Source: Ponticaulis profundi (GTDB taxonomy: Bacteria; Pseudomonadota; Alphaproteobacteria; Caulobacterales; Hyphomonadaceae). From it: a stretch of DNA of 64,000 bases. Under the pieces are notes generated by a model. It was not told the origin of the DNA. It saw only the letters and a program-made list of their open reading frames with translations, and searched no databases. The stretch is taken from NCBI RefSeq assembly GCF_042659465.1, contig NZ_JBHSSW010000002.1, positions 1-64,000 of the forward strand, written 5' to 3'. The translations under genes and the position numbers were made by a program. This document shows, piece after piece, positions 16,587-25,149 of the stretch (positions are counted from its first letter, which is position 1; the number at the start of each line of letters is the position of its first letter).

Positions 16587-17798
16587 TCAAGAGGGCTCCT
16601 TCAGCTTCGTTTCTACCATGGAAGCATGTGTCAGCATCCGGTGGACAGGGCATTTTTCTGCAATTTCGACAAGTCGCGAAGTTTGCTCCTCTTCCAGCGC
16701 GCCGGAAACCGACAGCTCCCGTGTGAATATGTCCTGGTTCCAGCCTGTATCGTCTGCGGTTTCGGCCTTCTTGTGAGAGACGTCGACCGAAATGCCATCA
16801 ACATTCCACTTCTTTCTGTTGGCATACATGCGAAGTGTGATGGTGGTGCAGGCGCCAAGCGCCGCACTCAGATATTCTGTCGGGGTCGGGCCGGTATCAA
16901 GCCCGCCAAGTTCGCTCGGTTCGTCTGACCGGGTCACATGATGTCGGGCCTGAACCTGATTGGCGTATCCTCCTGCGCCCGTTTCTGCGACACGGACAAT
17001 GCCGCGAGGCAATTCAATTTGCGGGGTATCGTCTTCAGGGCCGATATATTTGGTCAGCCATGCCGCGATCATGTCAGCGGCATATTCAGCGTCCTCGCGC
17101 CGCGAAAGCAGGTGGTTGGCGCCATCCAGACAGACAAAGCTTTTCGGGTGCCGCGCAGCAACAAACAGCTCGGTTGCATTGTCCAGTCCGACCACAGCAT
17201 CGTGTGGGGCATGCATAACGAGCAGTGGGCAGCGCAGAGCCCTTGCAGCCTCCTGAACGCGGGCCGAGCGAACATCCTCAACAAATTGCCGCTTGATGGT
17301 GAAGGGGCGCTCGTCGAGTTCGACACGGGCCATGCCTTCTTGCTCGATCGTTGCGAGCTGAGGCGCAAATTGCTGCAGCACATGGTCGGCGTCAGATGGT
17401 GCGCCAAGCGTGGCGACGGCCTTGAGGTCGGACATTCGGCTGCCTGCGACCACGACCGCCGCGCCGCCAAGACTGTGTCCGACAAGTATATCAACGCGTC
17501 CGTGTTCTGATTTCAGCCAGTTCGCGGCCGCCAGGAGGTCGTCAACATTCGAAGAAAAATTGGTATTCGCGAAATCACCTTCCGAGGCCCCAAGGCCCGT
17601 AAAGTCGAACCGCAGGACAGCGATACCGTGATCAGTCAGACGTCTTGAAATTCGTGATGCCGCCAGACTTTCCTTGGAGCAGGAAAAGCAGTGCGCGAAC
17701 AACGCGAAGGCCCTTGGTTTCGTATCCGGCAGTTCCAGGCGCGCATCGAGAAGGTCGCCATCATGTCCTGTGAACTGGACCCGTCTGGTCTGCCCCAT
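16587..17798 (-). CDS. Alpha/beta hydrolase-OsmC fusion protein
   Basis: The protein has 403 residues from the ATG at 17796-17798, five bases after GGAGG. The N-terminal half is an alpha/beta hydrolase with nucleophile S109 in GHSLGG, acid D200 and H229. The C-terminal part (about 255-403) is an OsmC/Ohr domain with its two reactive cysteines, C317 (GACTT) and C383 (EKCPVH). OsmC-type proteins reduce organic hydroperoxides. The hydrolase half may release or process the substrate. This two-domain form is a known bacterial family of unsettled physiology. It faces away from the radical SAM gene. Confidence 0.88.
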   Translation of the reverse strand: MGQTRRVQFTGHDGDLLDARLELPDTKPRAFALFAHCFSCSKESLAASRISRRLTDHGIAVLRFDFTGLGASEGDFANTNFSSNVDDLLAAANWLKSEHGRVDILVGHSLGGAAVVVAGSRMSDLKAVATLGAPSDADHVLQQFAPQLATIEQEGMARVELDERPFTIKRQFVEDVRSARVQEAARALRCPLLVMHAPHDAVVGLDNATELFVAARHPKSFVCLDGANHLLSRREDAEYAADMIAAWLTKYIGPEDDTPQIELPRGIVRVAETGAGGYANQVQARHHVTRSDEPSELGGLDTGPTPTEYLSAALGACTTITLRMYANRKKWNVDGISVDVSHKKAETADDTGWNQDIFTRELSVSGALEEEQTSRLVEIAEKCPVHRMLTHASMVETKLKEPS

Positions 17799-17943
17799 CA
17801 AATCCTCCTTAGCCGTTTTTCGCAGGTGGGAAGTCTGTCGTCCAACTTCCAGTTTTTATTTTGAAAATCCTGAATTTGACGCTCTCATCTTTGTTACGCA
17901 GTTGTGTCTTCTCAGTTTTCAAAGCTTTGATAGAGTCGATTTC

Positions 17944-18894
17944 ATGACAACACTGCTGAATTCGCGCCCCGCGCAAAAATTTTCCCATCCGGACATCACG
18001 GCCAAAGGCGAACAACGCGCGAGCGTTGATTTTCGCAGCATGAAGACGCTTTGGTTCAACACCGGAACACTGTGCAATATCGAGTGCGTGAACTGCTATA
18101 TCGAAAGCTCCCCAACGAATGACCGGCTGGTCTATCTGACTCATGCGGACGTCGTGCCATTTCTTGATGAACTTGAGGCGCGTTGGGAAGTTCCGATCGA
18201 GGTTGGCTTTACCGGCGGTGAGCCGTTCATGGCGCCGGACATTCTCAACATTCTGGAAGAGACGCTGCAGCGCGGACATGATGTTCTGGTGCTGACCAAC
18301 GCCATGCAACCCATGATGCGGCCCCGGGTAAAGGAAGGGCTCGCACGCCTGATCGAGCTTTATCGTGATAAGCTCGTGCTTCGCGTCAGTCTCGATCACC
18401 ATAGCGAAGCGCTGCATGATGAAGAGCGCGGCGCAGGAAGTTATAAACTGACCTGCGCAGGTCTTGAGTGGCTGGCGGAGCAGAACGCACGCGTCGCAAT
18501 TGCCGGCCGAACCGTCTGGGATGAGGCTGAGGCGACGGCCCGGCAAGGGTATGCTGACCTGTGTCAGCGACTGGGATTGTCGCTCAATGTCAATTCACCG
18601 ACAGAACTGGTCCTGTTTCCGGAAATGGACCCGTCAAAAGATCCGCCTGAAATCACCACAGATTGCTGGGGGATTCTGAACAAGGATCCGTCGGATATCA
18701 TGTGCGCCAGTCAGCGCATGGTGGTGAAGCGGAAAGGCGCAGGCAAACCGACCGTTCTGGCCTGTACACTCCTGCCATATGACACCGCGTTCGAACTCGG
18801 TGATACGCTGGCAGAGGCCAGCGAGCCGGTCTCCCTTAATCATCCCTACTGTGCGAGCTTCTGTGTTCTCGGTGGTGGTTCCTGTTCTGCATAA
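17944..18894 (+). CDS. Radical SAM enzyme paired with ArsM-type methyltransferase
   Basis: The protein has 316 residues from the ATG at 17944. The radical SAM cluster is C44, C48 and C51 (CNIECVNC, the CxxxCxxC pattern), and the GGEP-type SAM-binding motif is FTGGEPF. The short C-terminal tail has three more cysteines (C303, C307, C314 in YCASFCVLGGGSC), which could bind an auxiliary iron-sulfur cluster or a thiophilic substrate. It is 16 bases upstream of an ArsM-like gene, so the two probably act on the same arsenic compound. I cannot name the exact family. It does not look like the ArsS type I know from arsenosugar clusters. Confidence 0.8.
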   Translation: MTTLLNSRPAQKFSHPDITAKGEQRASVDFRSMKTLWFNTGTLCNIECVNCYIESSPTNDRLVYLTHADVVPFLDELEARWEVPIEVGFTGGEPFMAPDILNILEETLQRGHDVLVLTNAMQPMMRPRVKEGLARLIELYRDKLVLRVSLDHHSEALHDEERGAGSYKLTCAGLEWLAEQNARVAIAGRTVWDEAEATARQGYADLCQRLGLSLNVNSPTELVLFPEMDPSKDPPEITTDCWGILNKDPSDIMCASQRMVVKRKGAGKPTVLACTLLPYDTAFELGDTLAEASEPVSLNHPYCASFCVLGGGSCSA

Positions 18895-18910
18895 TTATTG
18901 AGTTATTTCG

Positions 18911-19969
18911 ATGAAACACGATCTCGTTAAAGACTATTATGGCTCCACTCTGGCAGGGAGCTGCGATCTGCGGACTGACGCCTGCAGCACGCTGGCCGCC
19001 CCCTTGCCTTATGTGCGCAATGCGATTGCTGCTGTGCATGACGACGTTGCAGCCCGTTATTACGGATGCGGTCTTGCCATTCCGGCAGAGCTGGAAGGTC
19101 TTTCCGTTCTGGACCTTGGATGCGGGGCAGGGAGAGATGTCTACGCTCTGGCAAAGCTTGTCGGCGAGACCGGGCAGGTTACCGGTGTCGACATGACAGA
19201 TGAACAGCTGAAGATCGCGCGCGAGCACGAGGCTTGGCATGCTGAACGATTTGGCTTTGCCAAGCCGAATACCCGGTTCGTCCAGGGCTATCTTGAAAAG
19301 CTTGATGAGCTCGATCTGAAGCCAGAAAGTTTAGATGTCATTATTTCGAATTGCGTCATCAATCTCTGTACCGACAAACCAGCGGTTTTCCGCGCTGCGC
19401 ATCGCTTGCTCAAGCCGGGTGGTGAGCTTTACTTCGCTGATGTCTATGCAGACCGGCGCGTGCCGCAGGACCTGGTCGACGATCCAATCCTGTATGGAGA
19501 GTGCCTGTCGGGCGCGCTCTATTGGGGCGACTATCAGGCGATTGCGAAAGCCTCAGGTTTTGACGATCCGCGTATCGTGGAGCATCGGCCATTGGGTATT
19601 CTGGACCCGGAACTGAAAGCCCGGCTGGCCCCTATTCGGTTTGCCTCCGTGACAGCTCGTCTGATGAAGCTGGAAGGGCTGGAGCCTGCTTGTGAAGATT
19701 ATGGTCAGGCCGTCATGTACAAAGGCGGCGTTGAGGGAATGGAGCGACTTTTCAAACTCGATGTTGAGCACGTGTTTGAAGTGGGAAAAGTCGAGCCGGT
19801 ATGCAGCAACACACTCGCCATGATTACCCAAACACGCTTTGCTCAGTACTTTGAGGTCTACGGCGAAGGGGAAACCCATATGGGGGCTTTCCCGGGATGT
19901 TACGCCCCCGACGTGTTTGCGCCTGTTGGTGAGCCGTCTTCGACGCCGCTTGTGTCTGGCTGCTGCTGA
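18911..19969 (+). CDS. arsM: Arsenite S-adenosylmethionine methyltransferase-like protein
   Basis: The protein has 352 residues. The SAM-binding motif is LDLGCGAGRD (67-76). Cysteines C25, C53, C148 (SNCVINL) and C198 (GECLSGALY) match the four conserved ArsM cysteines in context, and two of the spacings (28 and 50 residues) equal those of the characterised algal ArsM (C44-C72 and C174-C224). These bind trivalent arsenic and relay methyl groups from SAM. A C-terminal extension ends in SGCC, a likely extra metalloid-binding pair. It is co-directional with the radical SAM gene 16 bases upstream. Plausible roles are arsenic detoxification or synthesis of an organoarsenical. Confidence 0.85.
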   Translation: MKHDLVKDYYGSTLAGSCDLRTDACSTLAAPLPYVRNAIAAVHDDVAARYYGCGLAIPAELEGLSVLDLGCGAGRDVYALAKLVGETGQVTGVDMTDEQLKIAREHEAWHAERFGFAKPNTRFVQGYLEKLDELDLKPESLDVIISNCVINLCTDKPAVFRAAHRLLKPGGELYFADVYADRRVPQDLVDDPILYGECLSGALYWGDYQAIAKASGFDDPRIVEHRPLGILDPELKARLAPIRFASVTARLMKLEGLEPACEDYGQAVMYKGGVEGMERLFKLDVEHVFEVGKVEPVCSNTLAMITQTRFAQYFEVYGEGETHMGAFPGCYAPDVFAPVGEPSSTPLVSGCC

Positions 19970-19978
19970 CCGGAACGC

Positions 19979-20563
19979 TTATTCAGGTTGCGGCCCGTCT
20001 TCCTCTGGAGGAGGTGGTGGAGGTCCATCACGACCTTCTCCTGGACCGGCTCTGTCAGATTTTGACCGACGTTCCCGTTTCCATTCTTCCTGTTGCTGGC
20101 GTACCGTCTCGATCAGTCGACGGCGTTTCTCCACCGGCATCTCTTCGAGAAGGTCGATCAGGCCGCTGTGCATGCGGTCCCTGAACCCGCCTTCTAGGGC
20201 GCGAATGTCGTCGAAAGCCGCCTCAACCGCTGAACGATCAAATGTTTCGGCAGAAATCAGCTCAAGCAGGGTCTGACGCGTGGTTTCGATTTCCTCGCGT
20301 TCACCTCGCGTGTTGCGCCACTCTTCGGCAAAGCGTTGCCGCAATTCCATGCGTTCTTCGCGAGACAGTTCGCGCATGGCAGTACGTGCAATCCGCTCTT
20401 CAATCGGGCCATGTGGACGCTCGCCATGTGCCTCACGGCGCGGCATGTCGCGTTGATCTGAGGCGAGTTTCCACACACCTGCTGCGATACCGCCAATCAG
20501 CGCAGCGTTCAGGCACAGTGAAGCGATCAGGAAAATCGGTAGAGATTTTTTCATTTCAGTCAT
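19979..20563 (-). CDS. Periplasmic heavy-metal-sensor-like protein (CnrX/Spy type)
   Basis: The protein has 194 residues (or 191 from the better spaced ATG at 20554). A single N-terminal membrane helix (about 8-30) anchors an Arg/Glu-rich helical periplasmic domain with an LSREERMELRQRF motif, as in the heavy-metal resistance/Spy-like family. The tail is low-complexity Pro/Gly/Glu. It is the last gene after an ECF sigma factor and a small membrane protein, with gaps of one or two bases. This matches the CnrYXH logic, where a periplasmic sensor tells an anti-sigma factor to release sigma. The inducing signal is unknown. Confidence 0.7.
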   Translation of the reverse strand: MTEMKKSLPIFLIASLCLNAALIGGIAAGVWKLASDQRDMPRREAHGERPHGPIEERIARTAMRELSREERMELRQRFAEEWRNTRGEREEIETTRQTLLELISAETFDRSAVEAAFDDIRALEGGFRDRMHSGLIDLLEEMPVEKRRRLIETVRQQQEEWKRERRSKSDRAGPGEGRDGPPPPPPEEDGPQPE

Positions 20564-20565
20564 TC

Positions 20566-21003
20566 CTATTCGCCCGCCCAGAAGGTTTCATCCATGGAGT
20601 AGGATGCAGACGCGACCAGAAAGGCGTCGGCGTCCGCTTCGGTCTGAAGCGAAGCGACCGATTGATAGCCGATCACCAATCCGAAAGTTGCGCAGGCAAA
20701 ACTGGCGCCAGCCATGGTCAGAACACGCAGATTGAAAATATCGGACAAACGAAAGCGAGGTGATGTCTGTTTCGCGGGTTTGGGTGCCAGATCGAGCAGG
20801 CTGGCTTCAAACGCAGCGTCTGGTTCCTCGACAGTGTATTCTGACAGCGCATTGTCCAGCAGGGCGGCATCGGCCAACAGCAAACGAGCGTCTGACGATG
20901 TGGCGAGCAATGCCTGAGCGGCTTTGCTCTTTTCGGCTGGCCAGAGGTCCGGTTTCGAACCGTAGAGGTCGAGACAGGTTTCGAATTCATTCAAAGTCAT
21001 CAT
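20566..21003 (-). CDS. Putative anti-sigma factor, single membrane helix
   Basis: The protein has 145 residues: a soluble N-terminal part (1-90), one membrane helix (about 98-118) and a short C-terminal periplasmic tail. I see no zinc-binding anti-sigma motif. The position directly after the ECF sigma gene (one base between stop and start) and the topology argue for an anti-sigma factor that holds the sigma at the membrane. Function is inferred from context only. Confidence 0.65.
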   Translation of the reverse strand: MMTLNEFETCLDLYGSKPDLWPAEKSKAAQALLATSSDARLLLADAALLDNALSEYTVEEPDAAFEASLLDLAPKPAKQTSPRFRLSDIFNLRVLTMAGASFACATFGLVIGYQSVASLQTEADADAFLVASASYSMDETFWAGE

Positions 21004-21004
21004 C

Positions 21005-21565
21005 TCACTCCACTTGTCCCATCAGAACCGAACGTTCTGCGCTCAGTGCCTGTCGAAGACTGCGACGCGCCCGGGAGAGCAGGCTTTCGACGGCTTCCAC
21101 AGAGATTTCCAGTACTTCAGCGGCTTCGATATTGTTCATCTCTTCATAGTGGCTCAGCAAAAGGGCCGCGCGCTGCCTTTCGGGAAGCTCAGCAATCGCG
21201 GCCTGAAGGCGAACCTGTCGCTGGCGTGCGAGCATCTGTTCGGGCGGTCCTGGACTGTCATCTTCGCGGTCGGGTGGTTCTGCCATGCCCATTTCACGCT
21301 TTTTGCGCAGGCGGTCGTAACATTGATTCAGCGTGACGCGGTGCAGCCAGGTCGAGAACTTGGCATCCTTTTGCACCCATTTATCAGCTTGCTGAAACAC
21401 CTTCAGAAAAACCTCTTGAGAAACATCTTCCGCGTCTTCACGCGAACCGAGCATGCGTTGCGCGAGAGACAGAACGCGGGACGAGTGTCGGTTGATCAGC
21501 AGGGCTGATGCCTGACGATCCCCTTTTGCGCTCCGCTTGAGTAATGCCTCATCGGCGAGCTCCAT
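21005..21565 (-). CDS. ECF-family RNA polymerase sigma factor
   Basis: The protein has 186 residues from the ATG at 21563-21565, which has AAAGGA at good spacing. A longer frame upstream overlaps a hairpin and is unlikely. Region 2 (about 15-85) has DAEDVSQEVFLKVFQ and FSTWLHRVTLNQCYDRLRKKR. Region 4 (about 120-178) has LPERQRAALLLSHYEEMNNIEAAEVL. It directs RNA polymerase to a stress regulon. The operon order is EF-hand protein, sigma, putative anti-sigma, periplasmic sensor. Confidence 0.92.
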   Translation of the reverse strand: MELADEALLKRSAKGDRQASALLINRHSSRVLSLAQRMLGSREDAEDVSQEVFLKVFQQADKWVQKDAKFSTWLHRVTLNQCYDRLRKKREMGMAEPPDREDDSPGPPEQMLARQRQVRLQAAIAELPERQRAALLLSHYEEMNNIEAAEVLEISVEAVESLLSRARRSLRQALSAERSVLMGQVE

Positions 21566-21593
21566 GACGGTCCTTTCACGTCTTCTGGTGAAT

Positions 21594-21621
21594 CTGCGGC
21601 GAACCATTCAGTCCGCCGCAG
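21594..21621. promoter_or_regulatory. GC-rich hairpin between the EF-hand and sigma genes
   Basis: CTGCGGCG (21594-21601) and CGCCGCAG (21614-21621) form a perfect eight-base stem around 12 bases, with no T run. It may attenuate or stabilise the transcript so that EF-hand and sigma levels differ. Confidence 0.4.
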
Positions 21622-21639
21622 GGACTTCACAGCTGGAAG

Positions 21640-22194
21640 CTATTCCTGTTCGTCGGGACGGTCATCCCACTTCCTGGAGTGCTTCTTGCCTTTCCAGTCG
21701 CCGCGTTTGTGCTTGCCCATTTTTTCTTTCGCAGCCTGAATTTCGTCGGCATCGATCACGCCATCACCATTGGTGTCGGCCATGTCGAAGCCACGCTTCG
21801 GGCGGCTGGCGAATTCATCAGCAGAAATAACGCCGTCGCCATCCTGATCGAGATGCTCGATCATTTTTGCCTGACGACGTTCTTCCATCTTGCGACGCAT
21901 TTCTTCGCGTTTTGCATCATGGTGCGCGGTCATTTCAGCGCCAGTCACGACACCATCGCCGTCTGCATCCATTTCAGCAAACATGGCAGCGTCATGTGCT
22001 TCGATTTCTTCAGCCGTGATCTCGCCGTCCGAGTTCAGGTCGAGCTTGTCCATCATCATTGGGAAGGGACCATGGCCGCGGTCGAAACCACCTCGCTCAC
22101 GCTTCATCGGGGCGTCCTGAGCAACGGCAACTGCGCCGAAACCAACAGCAAGTGCGCTGGTCATCAGCGTCATTGTCATCAGTGTCTTTTTCAT
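21640..22194 (-). CDS. Secreted four-EF-hand calcium-binding protein
   Basis: The protein has 184 residues with a signal peptide cleaved near residue 26 (VAVAQ). Four canonical EF-hand loops begin at about residues 52 (DLNSDGEIT), 76 (DADGDGVVT), 116 (DQDGDGVIS) and 140 (DTNGDGVID). The linker between the second and third is charged and helical, and the C-terminus is strongly basic. Such proteins bind calcium or other divalent ions in the periplasm. It is the first gene before an ECF sigma set and is preceded by a long inverted repeat, so it may be both target and modulator of that sigma. Confidence 0.88.
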   Translation of the reverse strand: MKKTLMTMTLMTSALAVGFGAVAVAQDAPMKRERGGFDRGHGPFPMMMDKLDLNSDGEITAEEIEAHDAAMFAEMDADGDGVVTGAEMTAHHDAKREEMRRKMEERRQAKMIEHLDQDGDGVISADEFASRPKRGFDMADTNGDGVIDADEIQAAKEKMGKHKRGDWKGKKHSRKWDDRPDEQE

Positions 22195-22214
22195 CGGGGT
22201 AACTCCTGTCGAAA

Positions 22215-22249
22215 GTTCTAAGGTTTCCAGCCCTTGTTGACCTTAGAAC
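22215..22249. promoter_or_regulatory. Perfect 10-base inverted repeat between glnE and the EF-hand operon
   Basis: GTTCTAAGGT (22215-22224) and ACCTTAGAAC (22240-22249) flank 15 bases. It begins seven bases after the glnE stop and ends 20 bases before the EF-hand start on the same strand. There are only three T after the stem, so it is a weak terminator at best. An operator or sigma-dependent promoter element for the EF-hand operon is as likely. Confidence 0.55.
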
Positions 22250-22255
22250 GTACGA

Positions 22256-25078
22256 TCAGCCCCACTCCGTCGCGCCAGGCTGTATTTTTTTACAGAAAAT
22301 GTCCCAGACGTCATTTTTTGCCTGCCCGATGGCGGCGCACAACGCGTCGAAATTCTCGTAGGAAAGCGCGCGCGCAGCCCGTCCTTTCAGAACAACAGGC
22401 CAGTCTTCGGGTTTTGCAGGACCGTCAAAGGCGACCCGCTGCAAGGAGAGCGTGACCTGCATGTCGTGATAGGTTTTCTTCAGCAGCTCAGCTTCGTCTC
22501 CGGTGAAAAGCCCGATCTTGCTGGCATGGCTCAATACGCCTGCAACATCACGTTGCCCCCAGTTTTCATTCGGGCGAATAAGCTGGGCAATCTGTGCCAG
22601 AAATTCGATATCGATCATTCCGCCTTTGATCAGCTTGAGGTCGAAGTCGTGTTTGGCCGGGCGATCCTTCAGCAACCGCTCACGCATCTCCCAGCCATCC
22701 TTGCAGACCATCGAAATGTCGCGTTCCAGAGACAGAAGCGCTTCTTTCTCGGTGGCGATTTCGTTCATCAGCTCCGGGTCGCCTGCAACGGGACGCAAAC
22801 GGGTCAGCGCCATATGCTCCCACGTCCAGGCGTCCTTGCGATAATACTCGGCAAAGGCAGGAAAGCGTACGGCGACCGGGCCAGCGCGCCCGGACGGACG
22901 CAGCTGCATGTCTGCCTCATAGAGCAGGCCTTCTTCGGTTTGCGCAGACAGGGCCGTGATCAGGCGCTGCGTGGCCCGTGTGAAGAATTGTGTGGCTGAC
23001 TGACCGTCATCCGGTTTGAAGATCACCATCAGATCAAGATCAGAGTTCGAGGTCAGATCCTGACTGCCGAGCTTGCCGAGACCGCAAATGGCCCATCGGC
23101 CAGGTGCCGGGCCGAGGCCCTGTTCCACATAGCGGAGTGTGACCGGCGTCAGAGCCTGAATGCAGGTGTCAGCCAGTCTGGTAAAGGCGAGGCCTGCCTG
23201 GTTGGCGTAGCGCGGCTCCTGAAGCATTTTGAACTTCACGCGGAAATGGGCGTCGTGAAAATTGCGGCGCACTTCATTCATCGCGCCTTCGAAGTCATCG
23301 ATCAGGTCTGTGCGAACCTCGCGAATAGCTTCGATATGACCGCAAGAGTCTTCGAGAATGGGGGCAGCAAACCCGCCATCGAGTAGGGCTTCGAGGAGTT
23401 CCGGGCGATTGGCGAGATCACGTGCCAGACGTGGGGCGACCGAAAAGATCTCGATCAGATCGGTCAGAATCGCAGGGTTCGCAGCCAGCAACGACAGCGA
23501 CTGAATACCGGATGAAAGTCCGCCTAGAAATGTGCGAAGGCCTTCAAATGCGGTGTCCGGATTGCCGGTTTCTGCCATCAGCTTGAACAGGCGCCGCTCC
23601 ACAGCCGTCAGGAGCTGGCGCGAGCGTGTCGAACGCGTCGCGCGTATGCCGCCCCGGTGCCAGACCTGAAAGTCTGAAATGATCTGCGATGGGTTGGAGA
23701 AGCCGAGCCCTTTCAGTGTTTCCACCGTTTCCGGGTCTTCATCGACGCCTGTAAAGACCAGATTGCCCTCAACGCCGGACAATTGCTTGGTCTCCTTGAA
23801 CAGCTCGGAGAAATAGTCGTGCACGCAAATGCGTAGCGCGCGCACCTCTGCGTCAAAATCCTTCAGCGTATCAAAACCGCAAAGAGCTGCGACGCGGTCG
23901 CGATACTCGTCCTGCTCTTTCAGCGTGTGCGTATGTTCATCATTCAGCATCTGAATGCGGTGCTCGATCCCGCGCAGACGCGCATAGATCGCGCACAGGT
24001 CATCAGCCGTTTTCTGGTCGGTATGGCCAGCCTCGGCGAGCTGTTGCAGCACATCGACCGTACGCTTGCCGCGCAGTTCCGGCGTCCGTCCGCCATGGAT
24101 GAGTTGCTGCGTTTGGGCAAAAAACTCGATTTCCCGTATGCCGCCGCGGCCGAGCTTTACGTCAAAGGCAGGATTGTCGAGCCCCTGATGGCCGCCATGG
24201 GAGTGGATTTGCTGTTTGATCGCACGAATGTCTTCAATCGCCCAGAAATCGAGATGGCGGCGCCAGACGAAAGGCTCCAGCGTATCGAGAAAGGCATTGG
24301 CCGCATCCGGATCGCCCGCACAGGGGCGCGCCTTGATATAGGCCATGCGCTCCCAGTTCTGGCCGGAATTTTCGTAATAGAGTTCAGCGGAGCTCGTCGA
24401 AATCGCAACCGGGGTTGATCGCGGATCCGGACGCAAACGCAGATCCACCCGCAACACATAGCCATGCTCGGTCTGTTGCTCGAGCAATTGCGACATGTGC
24501 TGAATGATCCGTCGCGCTGCATCGCCCGCCGTCCGGGAGGCCGCAGGGAACAGATCCGGGTCAAACATCGCCACCAGGTCGACATCGCTGGAATAATTCA
24601 GTTCGTGTGCACCAAGCTTGCCAAGTGCCAGAACGAACAGGCCGGGCAGGGGCGCTTGCGGATCGTCCCAGCTGATCCAGCCAGACTGCGCCGCCTTCCA
24701 GCAGGCCATTCGCAGCGCCGATTCAATGGCTGCGTCTGCAAATTCCGAGAACGACCTGGTTACGGGTGCCCAGTCCCACTTGCATCCAAGGTCCAGATTC
24801 GCGAGCGCGAGGTGAATGTCGGATTTGGCCAGGCGCAGTGCTTTCAGGCCGTCTGCTTCCGGCGTATCATACGGGACGCTCGCCGCCTTTATGGCATTTC
24901 GCACGCAGTCTTCGCCGTCAGAAGATGCAAGGCATTCAATGGCGTCCGGGCGCGTCCGGCACAGACGCGACAGATAGGGAGATTGCGCCAGAGCGTTGGC
25001 CAGCGCAGGCAGCTTCTCAAGTCCTGGGGCCTCGACCAGATTTTGTTCCGTGGCGCGAGGCGGCGCAAGTTCGAACAT
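22256..25078 (-). CDS. glnE: Bifunctional glutamine synthetase adenylyltransferase/adenylyl-removing enzyme
   Basis: The protein has 940 residues from the ATG at 25076-25078, which has a strong GGGAGGA. An upstream in-frame start would overlap this site. The two halves each hold a nucleotidyltransferase motif: ALGKLGAHELNYSSDVDLV in the N-terminal deadenylylating half and GLGKLGSQDLTSNSDLDLM in the C-terminal adenylylating half. Length is normal for the family. It tunes glutamine synthetase in response to PII and glutamine. No PII or GS gene is near, but an ammonium-transporter fusion lies 10 kb away. Confidence 0.97.
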   Translation of the reverse strand: MFELAPPRATEQNLVEAPGLEKLPALANALAQSPYLSRLCRTRPDAIECLASSDGEDCVRNAIKAASVPYDTPEADGLKALRLAKSDIHLALANLDLGCKWDWAPVTRSFSEFADAAIESALRMACWKAAQSGWISWDDPQAPLPGLFVLALGKLGAHELNYSSDVDLVAMFDPDLFPAASRTAGDAARRIIQHMSQLLEQQTEHGYVLRVDLRLRPDPRSTPVAISTSSAELYYENSGQNWERMAYIKARPCAGDPDAANAFLDTLEPFVWRRHLDFWAIEDIRAIKQQIHSHGGHQGLDNPAFDVKLGRGGIREIEFFAQTQQLIHGGRTPELRGKRTVDVLQQLAEAGHTDQKTADDLCAIYARLRGIEHRIQMLNDEHTHTLKEQDEYRDRVAALCGFDTLKDFDAEVRALRICVHDYFSELFKETKQLSGVEGNLVFTGVDEDPETVETLKGLGFSNPSQIISDFQVWHRGGIRATRSTRSRQLLTAVERRLFKLMAETGNPDTAFEGLRTFLGGLSSGIQSLSLLAANPAILTDLIEIFSVAPRLARDLANRPELLEALLDGGFAAPILEDSCGHIEAIREVRTDLIDDFEGAMNEVRRNFHDAHFRVKFKMLQEPRYANQAGLAFTRLADTCIQALTPVTLRYVEQGLGPAPGRWAICGLGKLGSQDLTSNSDLDLMVIFKPDDGQSATQFFTRATQRLITALSAQTEEGLLYEADMQLRPSGRAGPVAVRFPAFAEYYRKDAWTWEHMALTRLRPVAGDPELMNEIATEKEALLSLERDISMVCKDGWEMRERLLKDRPAKHDFDLKLIKGGMIDIEFLAQIAQLIRPNENWGQRDVAGVLSHASKIGLFTGDEAELLKKTYHDMQVTLSLQRVAFDGPAKPEDWPVVLKGRAARALSYENFDALCAAIGQAKNDVWDIFCKKIQPGATEWG

Positions 25079-25149
25079 CAGTTTCCTCCCTGAGTCGCGC
25101 TTGTCTGTGACAGGCGACGGGGCAGGGATCAAGTTCTAACGCGCGCCAA

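Noticed and set aside
17829..17850. GGAAGT/ACTTCC hairpin with T-rich tail between divergent genes
   Set aside because: The stem is only six bases and it lies upstream of genes in both directions, so a terminator role makes little sense. Likely chance.
22256..25132. Longer glnE start at 25132
   Set aside because: The strong GGGAGGA with good spacing lies at the ATG 25076-25078, inside the longer frame, and the extra 18 residues look non-coding.
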